Origin: Forficula auricularia
Taxonomy: Eukaryota; Arthropoda; Insecta; Dermaptera; Forficulidae
NCBI GenBank assembly: GCA_024734495.1
Contig: JALMQS010000435.1
Location: 1,329,651-1,393,650, forward strand
Reading direction: 5' to 3'
Length of the DNA stretch: 64,000 bases
A program made the position numbers and the translations under genes. Below are positions 10,563 to 22,318 of this stretch, in pieces (positions within the stretch are counted from its first letter, which is position 1; each line of letters opens with the position of its first letter). The notes beneath the pieces were generated by a model. The model ran no database searches, was not told the DNA's origin, and saw only the letters and a list, made by a program, of their open reading frames with translations.

Positions 10563-10903
10563 ATCTAATTATTAAAAAAAAAATTGAAAAGATTCTCTTG
10601 CCTAGAGTAGCTGAGTTGTTAATTTCTTCTTAAAAAGTATTATTCGCGTACTCGACAATTTAGCTCTTTTGTTTCGTTTTTTAATCTATTTGGTAGTCTA
10701 TTTCGAAAAAATTTCAAATCCAAAGCCATTTGCAATGAAGATTTTAAAGGCCTCTTCACCTTAAGCTCATCAGACACCAGAGAAATATTTTTTTCAACAA
10801 GGCTTAGCTTTTTTAAAATATGTATATGATAAAAAATAGTAAATAAAAATTCACCTGACTGAACGTACCAGTAATATTGTTAACATTCGTCAATTTTTTT
10901 TAA

Positions 10904-11070
10904 ATATTAAAATTAATGATTACATTTTAATGACAACTTGGTAATTTTTTCAAAACAGTGTTTGTGGATAAACATAATTATTTGTTTTATATTATTATTA
11001 TTATTATTATTATTTATTGAGTAACCAACTTATTATACAATTTCATTTACAATAATTTTGATTCAATTTC
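10904..11070 (+). repeat. Segment duplicated at 15211-15371
   Basis: About 165 bp, starting ATATTAAAATTAATGATTAC and ending ACAATAATTTTGATTCAAT, recurs almost unchanged at 15211-15371. The (ATT)n run inside differs in copy number. It carries no terminal repeats. Confidence 0.85.
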
Positions 11071-13160
11071 TAGTACATGCCCGAAAGAGGCTTCGGTACT
11101 TTCTTTTAATATATTGAAAAAAGGTAATTTTTTGTTTACATTTACTGATTTAGTACATATTGTTAATTTCAACCATGTTACAATGCATCCTATATTGTAG
11201 GTAAAATTAAATTTAAAAAGCAGAAACACAATTCATGAACGGAGTTCTTTTTTTGGGATTTAAATTCAAAAAAGAAAGTTTAATTTAGTAAATTTTAATC
11301 CATAACAGAGAAAATGTATATTATTAATAAAATTTAATAATTTTTTTCATTTAAATTCAAATATAATGTATATTTTAAGAAAGGTTTCAAGAAATGACAA
11401 TTGGAATAGATTAAGATTTAAAACAGAGCAGGTCAATGAGCGAATGAAGGAGCATAAGGAAATTCGTAGAACAACATCCCCAGACAGGCAGAAAAAGAGG
11501 ATAAAATCGATCCACCAATCAAGATATCATATCAGAACACATGATCTCAAATGCACGGCATGGAGGGAGAAAGAGAGGGAAGTCTCGTAAAAAAGGAGAA
11601 GCTCAGAGTAACTACTATTATATCACTACTTCTAATATGATATACTATATCTATCATTACTCATTATACACTATTACTATATATTGAATACAATATATTT
11701 ACTATATTATATTACTCTCTTTCTCTACTTTTATCCATTATACCCTACGCCTATGAGATTGCCATTGTTGTGATCTGCACGTTGTGAACCGCAAGCATAA
11801 GTCGGAGGCTCCAACGACTTCTCTGATATCGTTTAAGAGGAAACTGCAAGTGCTGGTCCGGCGTCGTCATCTTGAAGACGGATTGGTGATTGCTGCTGGA
11901 CACCTCTACGTGGCCGCCTCTTGCCTTGTCTCCATTATCGTAAGACGAGAAAGACCTTTGTATCTGCCTCTGATTGGATTCGCGCCCATTGCGAATAATC
12001 TCTGCTCACAATCTTAATATCAGAGCAAGTCTAATTGTTATTGAAACACTTCTAATTTTATCCATTTCATTTTTTATATATTGATTTTCTCCTTACTGCT
12101 ATAAATAAATTGTCAAATATCTAATCTCTGGTTCTATCATTCTTTCGAGTAAAACCTTAAAAAAATTTAATTCATCGCCTTTAATAGTTAAATCCCCTCA
12201 CCTACCATTCCCAAAATCCATTCAACCCCTTTAGTATTTTTAATTATTATATTATTATTCATTATTTATTTATTTATTTTCATTTTTTTAATATCTTTTT
12301 GTTTGATAATATAAATACATAAAAATTAAAATCAATAAATTAACAATAGCCAATTTAAGACAAAGAGAGATACACTGAGTTACACCACCGCGATGTTTCA
12401 AGTTTCCTCCTCCTCGTCTTCATTAATAAAGTTCTTGATCCCCTGGCCCCTCTCTTCTCCCTTCTTTCTTCTATTTTCTAGCTCCTCCCATCCTTCATCC
12501 GTCTTATTACGCCATCTTCCATCCTTCCCTCCTTTAATGGTTCTGCCAGGTTCTTCCACAACTTCTCTGTTCTTCTCTCTTCTCCATAATTTTTTTTACA
12601 CTGCTTTCTTTTTTTTTTTGTCTTTTTTGGAATCTAAATAAAAAAACAAACCAAAATGAGTAATCCCCGAAAAGAGACACTACATAATAATTATTTAAGT
12701 ATCAAGCGTGAGTTTTTATGGCCGAGGTTAATGTTTGGCATGATAGACGTGAGTGCTCCAAAATATAACCCGAGACCAGTAAATCCGTTATCACCCTTGA
12801 TTTAATTCTATTTGAACAATCGATCAAAAATTTTTAATTATTACTTTTGATCTGATTAAGTGATATAGATATAAAGTAGAGATGACCATATTTTTGGAAA
12901 TAAAGAAAAAATAAGGATATCGAAGTAAAGTTTTTCTAAAAAAATTTACTTCAACTTTTAAAAGAATTAAATCAGATAAATTATAAATCAACAAAAAATA
13001 TTCTGGCAAAGGTAGGAACAAGGTTTTTTTTTAGAAATGTTTACAGAGAGGGGGGGGGATTCGGTAGGGTGCTGAACCCCCTCCCCCATAAAATACATAT
13101 TGAAAGGCACTTTACCACCGGGAGTATATAGTAATCAGGATATATAATAAATATAGTAAT
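11071..13160. other. Unassigned DNA with a polypyrimidine stretch
   Basis: A (TAC/TAT)-rich low-complexity zone lies at about 11600-11740. The interval 11750-12020 is more GC-rich than its surroundings, but I recognise no product. The plus strand at 12393-12620 is strongly pyrimidine-rich (C/T runs). A 27-bp piece of it, CTTCTCTGTTCTTCTCTC with following bases (12562-12588), was copied to 15376-15402. Runs of G and C at 13050-13085 resemble a decayed transposon end. Confidence 0.45.
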
Positions 13161-13423
13161 GAGGCGACTGTGGGTCAGTGGTTAGAGTGTCGGGCCGCTG
13201 GCCTGAAATAGGCTGGTTCGAGACTGAGCCTCCTCTTGGAAAGCAATGGCAACCTATCAAGAGTATAATTGCCTAGTAACCTCTCCAAACTAGCCGTTCG
13301 GAACCGGCGTTAAAAAGTAGGTCCCGTATATCTGTGTAAAAACAGATAAACACACTCAAACGCAGGTATATATGGAGAGGAGCCGAAACGTCAGGGAGAC
13401 CTGATATGGATCTTGAAAGAAGA
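13161..13423 (+). mobile_element. tRNA-derived SINE, type 1
   Basis: A tRNA-like head at 13161-13232 has an A-box-like GGTCAGTGGTTAGAGTG and a B box GGTTCGAGACT, internal promoter elements for RNA polymerase III. A tRNA-unrelated body follows to 13423. The element is flanked by AGTAAT on both sides (13155-13160 and 13424-13429), a short target duplication. It has no coding capacity and would move using LINE machinery. Confidence 0.75.
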
Positions 13424-13607
13424 AGTAATCATGATTCAAAAACTTTCGAAAAAAATTGATCTAAAATTCTGCCTCCTAAAAAGTGAGAGGGGGAAAGCCC
13501 CTTCCCATCCCCTGCATACGCCCATGGGTGGGAAATAAACAGAAATATAAGCTTTCTTTAATAGTCGTCTCTGGAGATTATGTTTATAGTACCTATAATG
13601 CTATAAT

Positions 13608-15017
13608 CAGGGCCGGATTTAAGCACAGGCTACCCAGGCTGCAGCCTATGGGCCCGCACCACAAAGGGTTTGCTTATTTTAAAAAAATATATTTCACAAG
13701 GTTTCAATAAAGACTCATACAGCTTTTGACTAATACCATATGTATATATGCACCGTTTATTTTGAAGGTGACCTAAGTCCATTATTTGTTATTTTGAGAT
13801 ATTTGTATTTATATATATTTTGATGTATTTTTTTGACGGATTCATGAAGATATTGTACTCCTTTGGCTGTGATATTATAAATATGAAAAGAAGATATCTA
13901 TGTCTAACTAAATCTGTCATTAGCTTATTTTTTTCAAAATTGGACTTAGGCCACTTTCAAAATAAACGGCTCATATATGTGAATATAGTCAAACATGCCA
14001 ACAGTTGTACTAACAGACTGAAAAATCCAGAGATATTTTTTGAAGGATACTTATAATATTAAAAATAAATATTTCAGAAAAAAATATATGTTATTTAAAA
14101 ATCATTTTCCTTCAAAATACCCTTGTAAATCTTCCCATGTAATAAAAATTTTTAAGAAAAAATAAAACCGACTTCAAAAAATTAAGTGCAACAAATATAA
14201 AAATACACTAAAAGGTAATAATTATTATCTTATTTAGTTACAACTAAACGACGAAATATTAACACGAAATTACTTTTTAAAGTCGGTGCCAAACAAACTA
14301 TACCTATAAGCGAGCGTACCCGCCAAACGTACTAAGTAAGATCCGTCGAGTGCGATTCATAAAAGGTATATGTTTGGCACCAACTTCAAAAAGTAATTTC
14401 GTGTTAATATTTCGTCGTTTAGTTGTAACTATAAGATAATAATTATTTTATACCTTTTAGTGTATTTTATATTTGTTGCACTTAATTTTTGAAGTCGGTT
14501 TTTATTTTTTTCTTAAAAATTTTTATTTTTCTCTTTTAGTGATGTTATTAATAGTGATTATATCATCAGAACTTGACCAAATTAATATGACACCATCCCT
14601 AAGACACCCCCTTTCGGATAAAAAAAGAACCATCGAAATCGGTTCATAAACAAAGAGGTTAGGTCTAAACAAACCTAAACAAACCTAATGAAAAAAGGTC
14701 TAATACCTATGAAAAAAATCGAAAAAAACTGGGACCAATCGGAAGCTAGACTGGACCCAATGCAAAAAAAATTTTCAAAATCGGTTGACAATTGGCGTAG
14801 ATGTAGGTAACATAGGCACAAAAAAAAAAAAAAAAAAAAAAAAAATTCAATCGAATAGAGAACCTCCTCCTTTTTTGAAGTCGGTTAAAAATACCCTTGT
14901 TTCGTGGACAAGACCCGGGATAATTGCTGAAAATGCGGTTTTTGTAGGTTAATTTAAAAAAATATTTTCCCCGGTAGGGTCCAACCTAGGGGCCCATAGA
15001 TCCTAAATTCTGCCTTG
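13608..15017. mobile_element. hAT-like non-autonomous element with a nested repeat
   Basis: The left end CAGGGCCGGATTTAAG matches the family at 47538-48641. The right end, inverse-reading CAAGGCAGAATTTAGG, is a decayed version. Flanks GCTATAAT (13600-13607) and CCTATAAC (15018-15025) look like an 8-bp duplication with two changes. A hairpin repeat (14141-14890) sits inside. The original element would be about 650 bp. No transposase is present. Confidence 0.65.
14141..14890 (+). repeat. Hairpin repeat ('ACCGACTTC' family), copy 2
   Basis: It has the same layout as copy 1: long inverted-repeat arms (about 14145-14300 and 14370-14530), then the tail with GAGAACCTCCTCC and a 26-bp A-run at about 14820-14845. 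AAAATACCCTTGT occurs on both sides (about 14115-14127 and 14887-14899), which may be a 13-bp target duplication and would put the true left edge near 14128. Confidence 0.85.
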
Positions 15018-15210
15018 CCTATAACTCGTTTTCAGATTCGAGCCTTTCTTTAACATCCCGTCGAGTATCTGAAGTTTCTTGATGCCATTGAAAATCTAGA
15101 ATCCTCCTCTAATATCAAATTCGTATGCAGAGCTTAGCAAGAGAGGTTTAGTGAGTGGTGTAGCACCAGGCCCTGTCTCTTTTAAAAGAGCTTGTTAAAT
15201 ATATGAATAA

Positions 15211-15425
15211 ATATTAAAATTAATGATTACATTTTAATGACAACTTGGTAATTTTTTTCAAAAACAGTGTTTGTGGATAAACATAATTATTTGTTTTATA
15301 TTATTATTATTATTATTTATTGAGTAACCAACTTATTATAAAATTTCATTTACAATAATTTTGATTCAATAAGTAGCTTCTCTGTTCTTCTCTCTTCTCC
15401 ATAAACATAATTATTTGTTTTATAT
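15211..15425 (+). repeat. Patchwork duplication
   Basis: 15211-15371 copies 10904-11070. It is followed directly by 27 bp copied from 12562-12588 (15376-15402), then by about 25 bp that again match 10968-10992 (15400-15425). Three pieces from within 5 kb are thus joined in new order. There are no terminal repeats, which suggests template switching during repair and not transposition. Confidence 0.8.
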
Positions 15426-15569
15426 AATTAGATACATTATACAAAATATCGCAAAAGCAAATGTTAAAAATATAGAGGATAAAGTGAAAACTTTTTCAAA
15501 ACTCGGTAAGCAATCGGCAAATTTTAGTGACTTGGCAATTTATATAACTAAAAAGTTTAAACTTAGCAC

Positions 15570-15724
15570 CGAGGGGTGAACCGCTATTCGTATTAGGTGT
15601 ACACGTCTTTGGAATTATGTGGAATTATTTTGGAATTCATTAGATAATGCCCCTTCATCTATTGTCTTCTACTAGGACATGAAAGTGAAAGTGTACACGA
15701 TATTAGGTCGCAGTTCACCCCTCG
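15570..15724. mobile_element. 155-bp MITE (CGAGGGGTGAACCGC family), copy 1
   Basis: The terminal repeats are CGAGGGGTGAACCGC and inverse GCAGTTCACCCCTCG. Flanks CTTAGCAC (15562-15569) and CTTAGAAC (15725-15732) form an 8-bp duplication with one change. The interior includes AGGTGTACAC, whose inverse lies near the right end. A second copy lies at 24857-25012. Confidence 0.85.
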
Positions 15725-15732
15725 CTTAGAAC

Positions 15733-17567
15733 ATATGGGTATAATACAAAGATGTATGCTAAATTGGAGCTCATTAGTTACAACTGATCGATAGTTAGTC
15801 ATATGACATTTGATTCTGAATTTTTGAGCCGGAATTTCTTAACCTAGCAAGCCCAAAATCTAATTACTTATTCGTTTTGAAAACACAAACATTTTGAAAT
15901 TAGAACAAACTTGAAAAAATCCGTAAGGGTCTTGAATGTTTGAAAATGATTTTTTTCGACCATTATTTACTTTATCTCGTCAGAATAAAGGCTATAGATA
16001 CTACATCTACTATATTCAGAGTTAAAGGAGGGACACGTTTCTACGAATGGCCAAGAAATTAAGTGTGCTAAACAAGACTGAATCATCTATTAGTCTTATT
16101 GATCAGGATTGGATGGAAGGTAGTCCAGAAATAGAAAAAGAGACTATTTTCAATAAAAGAGAATTTATTGGAAATGTATTCCCTTTATAATATTTTGAAG
16201 GATCCTTCCTCCTTCTTCAGGGTTCGAAAGGGTCAATAAAAGAAGTATGGACTGCTCCAACCAATCCTGAACTATAAATCTATCAGTCCGTCTCCAAAGA
16301 CAAACTTTTAACGTATAGTTTTATTGAATTGCATCCAGGGCAGAGAGATAATGGGAAGCCTCTCTCCATAGATGCCAGCCATATTAGAAACTGGCTTTGG
16401 GACATCTATAGGGTAAGAAATTAGAAGGTGTAAAATAGATTCTGAATCTGAACAGGAAGTTAATCTTTTACGTAACTTTATAAATAAATTTCCGATCGTG
16501 CAAAATATCAAATTATCTTCTACAGGAGTGGACTTATTAAATAAATGGATTACTCGTTTTCTAGATTAGCAACGGTTACGCCTAATATATCAGTTAGCCA
16601 ATAAGGTCGCCTGTCGGTATCAATCTCGGTTATGCAATACCAACAGTGGTAAAGATACCTGCGAATCTTTTGTGCTTAATCTAAATTACCTCCAAGAATA
16701 AATATACTGACCTTCCATTCTTCGACTATATGTGTGATCGTGAGTCACGATACAATGTTTACAAAAACATTGGATGACTTGGATTTCTACATCGTTTTCC
16801 ATATTATTTCTTTCCAAATCCTCAATACAATCTTTCATTATCTCCGCTTCGAGGTTGTTAATAAATGTGAAATCTAAAGTGAATTTTGACATAAAGTTAT
16901 TAGCAATAGAATCATTTTCTCCAGAAAAATATATCATGCTTTTTAGAATTCATTCTTAATAATATTTCGAATAAAATTAAGTTTATTTTTATTTTTATTT
17001 TTGCTGAGAGTGGCAAAGTTGTTGATTTTACAAATATAAATCAAAGAGTATGTCTACTGCTTGATACACATTTTTTTTAAATTTTTAATAAATAATATTG
17101 ATACAAGAATGTTTAACACCTAAAAGCCAGTATTGACTCTTGTGAAAAGAGGAGAAAAAAATCACAATGTCAAAAGTATCTAATCGCATATAAAAATATT
17201 TTTCATTTTAGTCCCAACAAAAATACGACCCTCCCCAAAATATTAATCCGATTTTAATATTATTTTTGATTTTGGTTAAAATGAAAACAGACCACTTAGA
17301 AATTGCAAGTGTATCTTATTTAGTTTAAGTGTTAGCTATTTATAACAGTGAGGTAAGTCACAACTTAATTAAATAAACCAAAATATTGAACTAAGAAGAA
17401 TTTTTTCATTTGTTTAATTAATGTAATACCATATTGACTAGGTATTTAATACCAATTATGTAGTACAAAAAAAAAATGAAAATGAAAATTCAAAATAAAT
17501 CAAAAATATCAGAATCTTGAGAGGCACTTGAAGTTGCAGTAGAAATCCGCGACTCTGGGAGTTCATA
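15733..17567. other. Unassigned DNA, weak exon-like frames
   Basis: A minus-strand frame at 16686-16937 ends just before GTAATT, a possible splice donor, and is free of low complexity, but shows no known domain. Another at 16308-16511 is equally anonymous. The segment at about 16190-16230 resembles, on the minus strand, the hammerhead-like motif family (CCCTGAAGAAGGAGG). Nothing else is identified. Confidence 0.35.
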
Positions 17568-17935
17568 TCATGATTGAGCTGAAGTTGGCGTGTAGTAATT
17601 CTGTGCTTCAGGGCGTAATCGTGATTGTTGACTTGGTGCAGCACAAATAGAAGATCCGCCTTCTGGTGTGAAGTAACCACGCTCATACTCATTATAATTT
17701 CGCCACATTGTGTTTGGATATGTAGTATTTGGAGTAGAGGTACCGAAAGAATCGATTATAATAATTAATTCAATTTTTACAGATGCCTTTCTATGCTCGG
17801 GAATTTTCCTGAAAGAAGATGAAACATGGGACATCAGGAACATTCTATCCTCATCACGTTCCAAAGGATCCTCGTTTTTGTTACGCGTATCAATACATTT
17901 GTTTAAAGAGTACAATAATTTTCTTGTGCTATCAT
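17568..17935 (-). CDS. BESS-motif protein, probable last exon
   Basis: The frame reads leftwards from 17935, directly after TTTCAG (an acceptor site, giving a phase-1 junction), to a stop at 17568. After a polar stretch comes DEDRMFLMSHVSSSFRKIPE followed by HRKASVKIEL. The D-DR-FL-S-V pattern followed by K-KIEL is the BESS motif, a ~40-residue protein-interaction motif that usually sits at the C-terminus of MADF-BESS DNA-binding proteins in arthropods. A Ser/Pro/Gly/Gln-rich tail follows. The MADF DNA-binding domain is not visible upstream: the next minus-strand DNA (about 17990-18080) has one short possible coding block with stops, and a Helentron-like fragment starts at 18106. It could be a real terminal exon of a gene lying to the right, or a pseudogene. 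The family assignment rests on the motif only. Confidence 0.55.
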
Positions 17936-18105
17936 CTGAAATTTTTTATTTCTTCAGGTTATATTTTGTCTCGAGTATGGTCCTAAGGGTTCTAGATCAA
18001 TTGTCGTACTTTTTCCGCAATGCTACTCTCTGTCTTCGAATTACCAACAGTATTCTTCAAAAACAAGATGAGCTGTTTGTAATAAATAAAAAAATTCATA
18101 AATAA

Positions 18106-18396
18106 ATTCATTTCAATCGGTGCAAAGGTGTGGAAAAAATCGTGGACGAAAAAAACGATAACATCCATCCATCCATCCGCACGCACTTCCAAAAAAAATG
18201 GCACTTTGTGGCCTCTCGACGAGCCTCCAGGTAATTTTTGGCAAAATCGTCACGTGCTAAAATTCAATCTAATTGAATACTACAATTTGTGACCTTAATT
18301 GAGGGTTCCGTAGTCTTTACCTGAGGACCCTTTGAAGTTCCGCTTGGCGCGAGACCGATTACAATACTTTACCCATGCTTCGCATTGGATAAAGTA
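18106..18396 (+). mobile_element. Helentron-like element, 3' fragment (copy B)
   Basis: It begins within TTCATTTCAATCGGTGCAAA and runs through a short (CATC)n, ACGCACTTCC and GGCCTCTCGACGAG. It reaches the complete 3' end with hairpin ATGCTTCGCAT and TTGGATAAAGTA. The 5' end, satellites and middle are missing. Confidence 0.85.
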
Positions 18397-18504
18397 AAAA
18401 ATAAAAGATATGTATAACCTAAGATTTCATAGAGCGGGTCATTGAGTGACTTCGGATAAATCATAGGTCACTTTATTTTTTTTTTTTTTTTATATACAAT
18501 TAGC

Positions 18505-19024
18505 TAAGGCTACGCAGAGCAGCGCAGGCAGCGCAGCACAGAAAAAAAAAACACTGTCTCGCACAGTTGTACACGCACATTGAGAAGCAGTTTCGTGAAG
18601 CAGGTTGACGTAAGCACAGAAGTAGAAGGACCGCCTTAAGCGAAACATTTATTTATTTTGTAAAAAAGATAAAACATTAAAGTAGATTAATACAAATAAA
18701 ATAAATAGTAATAAAGTAAAAAACAATAAAATGTAAATTTTTATCAGAAAAATTAGTAATTTTTTACAATAGGTTAAAATAATCTATTAAATATTATGTG
18801 TGAATGTTTTCTATATTGAATATTGTGACTTTGTATGAATTTGTCTCAAAGAACTCCGCCCTGTGTGAAGCATTTTCTGTGCCGTCTTCACAAGTGGCCG
18901 CAGTCGGCACGTGAGGCAGACCTGTGCTGCGTCTCAACACGCGCGCCTCTACTTGAAAACATGGTTCACAAAAAATGCCCTGCCTACGCTGCGTAGCTGC
19001 GTCTGCAGTGTGCGCCCGGCCTTA
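18505..19024. mobile_element. Non-autonomous TIR element (TAAGGC ends)
   Basis: The left end TAAGGCTACGCAGAGC and right end GCGCCCGGCCTTA are imperfect inverse repeats. GC-rich subterminal blocks with CTGCGCTGCC-like words occur on both sides, while the middle is AT-rich. This is the layout of a hAT-type MITE. I cannot see a convincing target duplication, so the superfamily is uncertain. Confidence 0.5.
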
Positions 19025-19929
19025 ACATTGGTTAGGACCCTCTATAGCTCTATACGCTCTTTTATTAAAACTGTAAAAGTTTAACAGAGAGCCCTCATTA
19101 CCCTATACGTGAGGTCGTTTAATGTCTTTTGGGATATATCCAGGGCGATGAGGGGTGTCACCGCTTTATACCACCGAACTCCCTTCCACGAGAGTGTCGA
19201 GAGTGTGATGGCCTTGACTCTAACGAAGCACGCCTCGACGCCTAAGTAAAAAAGTATGTCTAATCGTAAGTAAGAGATTAAAATAAATAATAAATAAATG
19301 TTTAGCTTCTCCCTTTTTTTTTCTAGTTAAGCCAAATGTGTTGCTTCAATTAATTATGAAGCTTCGCGGCGCACCTATGAAGAGGCCGCGGCTCCACGGG
19401 GCGCCGCGGCGAACAGTTTGGGAACCTCTGGATTAGTCCAAAGATTCTCGAATCATCTTAATTTATTCATTTTTTGTATTATTTCTATTTTAATATGGTA
19501 GTCCCTCAGCGAGAACAATTTTTATTCTAATAAAACACGTCTGGACTTGTCTTTGACTTGCTTGAACTGTAGGATGTACCAGGCAGGGACGTAAAACCTT
19601 CTATCCGCATCCTTTTCGGAAAATCATTCATTTTAATTGCCCCTTGAAACTATGCGACAATTTTATTTCATTTCGAGAACCAATATACGTACTTATCAAA
19701 ACAAAAAATGTTTTTTATAGAAATATTTGAAATAATTTAAAATTTATTAGATTCTCCTGAATTTATGAAAATACTCTAATAAATTTTCAAATTATTATCC
19801 GTTATTTCAAATTTTTTGTTTTGATAAGTATGTATATTAGTTTATTAGATCCTCCTGAATTTATGAAAATACTCTAAATATTTGAATTTTTGCGCCGCAT
19901 CCACAGCATCCATGGATCCCACGACACTG
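19025..19929. other. Unassigned DNA with an orphan hAT-like end
   Basis: GTTTGGGAACCTCTG at about 19418-19432 equals the right terminus of the hAT elements at 45900 and 62005, but no left terminus was found. A GC-rich palindromic block (CCGCGGC...GCCGCGG) precedes it. The remainder is AT-rich. Confidence 0.45.
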
Positions 19930-20130
19930 ATTTATATATATATAATTTCTAGTCATAAAGAGAAACAAATGCTTGACGCAAATAAACATATATATATATA
20001 TATATATTTATCAAATATAATGTGTATGTTTATTTGCATCAAGCAGAGAACAACCTCTTTGTTTCTATTTATGATCAACAACTCTGCTTCTCTAGGCAAA
20101 ACAAAATATTTTCAAATAATTTTTTTCTAC
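19930..20130. repeat. Foldback element
   Basis: AAAGAGAAACAAA and TGACGCAAATAAACATA on the left are repeated in reverse on the right (TATGTTTATTTGCATCAAGC, then CCTCTTTGTTTC) around a (TA)n loop. Then comes TCTGCTTCTCTAGGCAAAA, a variant of the tail seen at 8338 and 21410. Confidence 0.75.
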
Positions 20131-21246
20131 TATTCGACTATTTTTGTTATCTTGTTAAGTTTCGCTATCATCCCTGATAAATTCTTAAACTATATATATA
20201 TAATTACTTTTACAAGAAAGTAAAAATAAAAATGAAAATATACTTCCCAGATACAAAGACATACAATGAGTAATAAATATCAAGTGGTCATAAAAACTAT
20301 TTTCAAGAGAGTATAAATAAAATCTTGTATAAATATTGTATTTACCCATATTTATTTTTTATCAAAATTTTTCTTCTGAAATCAAAAATATCTTTTCAAC
20401 AACAACTTTTCAATTGTTGCCTTAAAGCAGTGGGCTGCAACTTAGATAGGGAAACCGGTTCCAATTTTCCTTGAACCTCGGCGCAAGTTGCCAACATATT
20501 TTCTCCAAAAAATAAAATAATTACATTCTAAAATATATATTTTTCTTTTTTGTTGAGAAGAATGGTGTATTTTTGCGAAAACTACATAGAATTTTATATT
20601 TTATTTTATTTAAAAATTTTTTTTTTAATTTTTTTAAATTATTGTTATTTTATCATGAGCTTTTCTGTTATTAAGTTGGCTAATGTCTGTCTCTCTCTCT
20701 CTGACATTTCAGAAACAATCTAAAAATCATATTAATTATTAAAAAATTGTTAATTGATAATAAATAAGATAAGAACATTCCAAAAGGTAATTTTGTCATT
20801 GGTGTCAATTAATTTCATTTTTTTTAATTAAAAATAACTTCTACTATCTTTTACTTTCAATTGTTCTACTGTTTTTATTTATTTTTTATTAATACTTCTA
20901 TAACTCATTTCCATGACTATTTCCTGCATTTTCCGCCTATAATATCCTAATCTTTATATCTTAAAATGAATTCTTAATACTTGTAAAAATTTATTTTTCG
21001 GTATATAATTATTTCCACGGTGTTCCTGGCCAAACTTCTTCAATACCTTCCCCCTGGTTTTCGCTGAGTAATTTATTGGTTAATATGAGATACTAATATT
21101 ATGTAGAATTAAAACTTTTAACAAATATAAATTTTCTTGCTTTTAGGCCCGTCGCCGCTTTTTATTTAATGGAGACTGGCCTTATTATTGTTATTATCTT
21201 AAATTATTTAATCCATTAGCCAAAGTTGAAGAATCAACCATCATTT
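20131..21246. other. AT-rich DNA, no gene seen
   Basis: It contains T-runs and a (TC)n microsatellite near 20690-20701. No domain or shared repeat was recognised. Confidence 0.5.
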
Positions 21247-21445
21247 CTTGATAAATAAAGAGAAACAAAAAGATTGTCCTCTGCTTGATGCAAATAAACA
21301 TACACAAATATATATATATATATAAATTATTTGTTTAATATATGTGTGTATGTTTATTTGTATCAAGCAGAGAACAACCTCTTTGTTTCTCTTTATAATT
21401 GAACAACTCCGCTACTCTCGGCAAAATAAAAACTTTTCAATTATA
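21247..21445. repeat. Foldback element
   Basis: The left arm contains TAAAGAGAAACAAAAAG and CTCTGCTTGATGCAAATAAA. The right arm carries the reverse, then CCGCTACTCTCGGCAAAATA. A (TA)n loop separates the arms. It belongs to the same family as 19930-20130. Confidence 0.8.
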
Positions 21446-22318
21446 ATTTCATGTTATGTTTCTTTAATATATATTTTTTTTCAGATATCCAGCAAGACAT
21501 CATGACAAGATTTTTTTTTTAATTTGTATAAATGTATATTTTCAATTTGTTAAAATTTTGTATCTGAATTTTTATATTGAAATAATAAAAATAATTATAT
21601 TTATTTATAGTTTTATTTCATATCTCCCTTTTCTCTTAATTTTATTTTAAGAAATAGTTTTTTTTCTAATTTTAAAATTACTCAAAAAAAATAATTGCAT
21701 TCTGGACTGCTATTCCTAATAATAATAATACTATTAATAATAGGTAATAATCGACGGCCATGGATTCCTAATACTAATGCTATTTCCCGCCTTTTTCATG
21801 CACCACAAATGGCTGCCGGCTTGTGACGTCATCATAAAAATTGGAACCGCCTTTTAACATTGAGTTGCAACTCTCTATACTCTCTGCCTTAAAGTACCAA
21901 TTTTTCAATGGGAAAAGATAAAAAGAAGTGAAATTGAAAAGACGGTAAAACAAAGTAATAGTTTCAATGATCGAATTCGGAATAGATCAAAAAATGTCCG
22001 TATTTCGAAATATTTCGAGATATTATATAATTTCTCGGATATTTTAAACAGAGTTAAAATATTAGCTATAATATTAATTCTGATTCAAAAGAATTATTTG
22101 ATATTTTATTTAGGATAAATGTTTTTAAATATTAATTAATGGCTAATTTCCTAGGGCAGACGATCGAAACGCTATGCATAAAAGAAGAACTACAAGCACA
22201 CACAAATATAATTTTCCCAATACCGGAAACGGTACATACCAATATAAATTCTTTTAAATTCTATATATTTTTGTCAATGGTTTTAAAATCTATATTTATA
22301 AAAAATAATTTTTATAAA
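21446..22318. other. AT-rich DNA, no gene seen
   Basis: There is an (AAT)n run at about 21717-21745. The 73-codon frame at 22139 is low-complexity and merges into the next repeat. Confidence 0.5.

Noticed and set aside
12393..12641. Ser/Phe-rich 82-codon frame
   Set aside because: It is the translation of a polypyrimidine tract. No signal, domain or splice evidence supports it.
13040..13090. Separate transposon at the G/C-run patch
   Set aside because: The G and C runs resemble a decayed end, but no partner end or duplication was found.
16686..16937. Candidate exon on the minus strand
   Set aside because: It ends at a plausible GTAATT donor, but there is no acceptor, no recognised domain and no supporting neighbour. 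Too weak to list as a gene.
17710..18105. 131-codon plus-strand frame
   Set aside because: It is antisense to the BESS-motif exon and its end runs into the Helentron-like fragment. It has no domain of its own.
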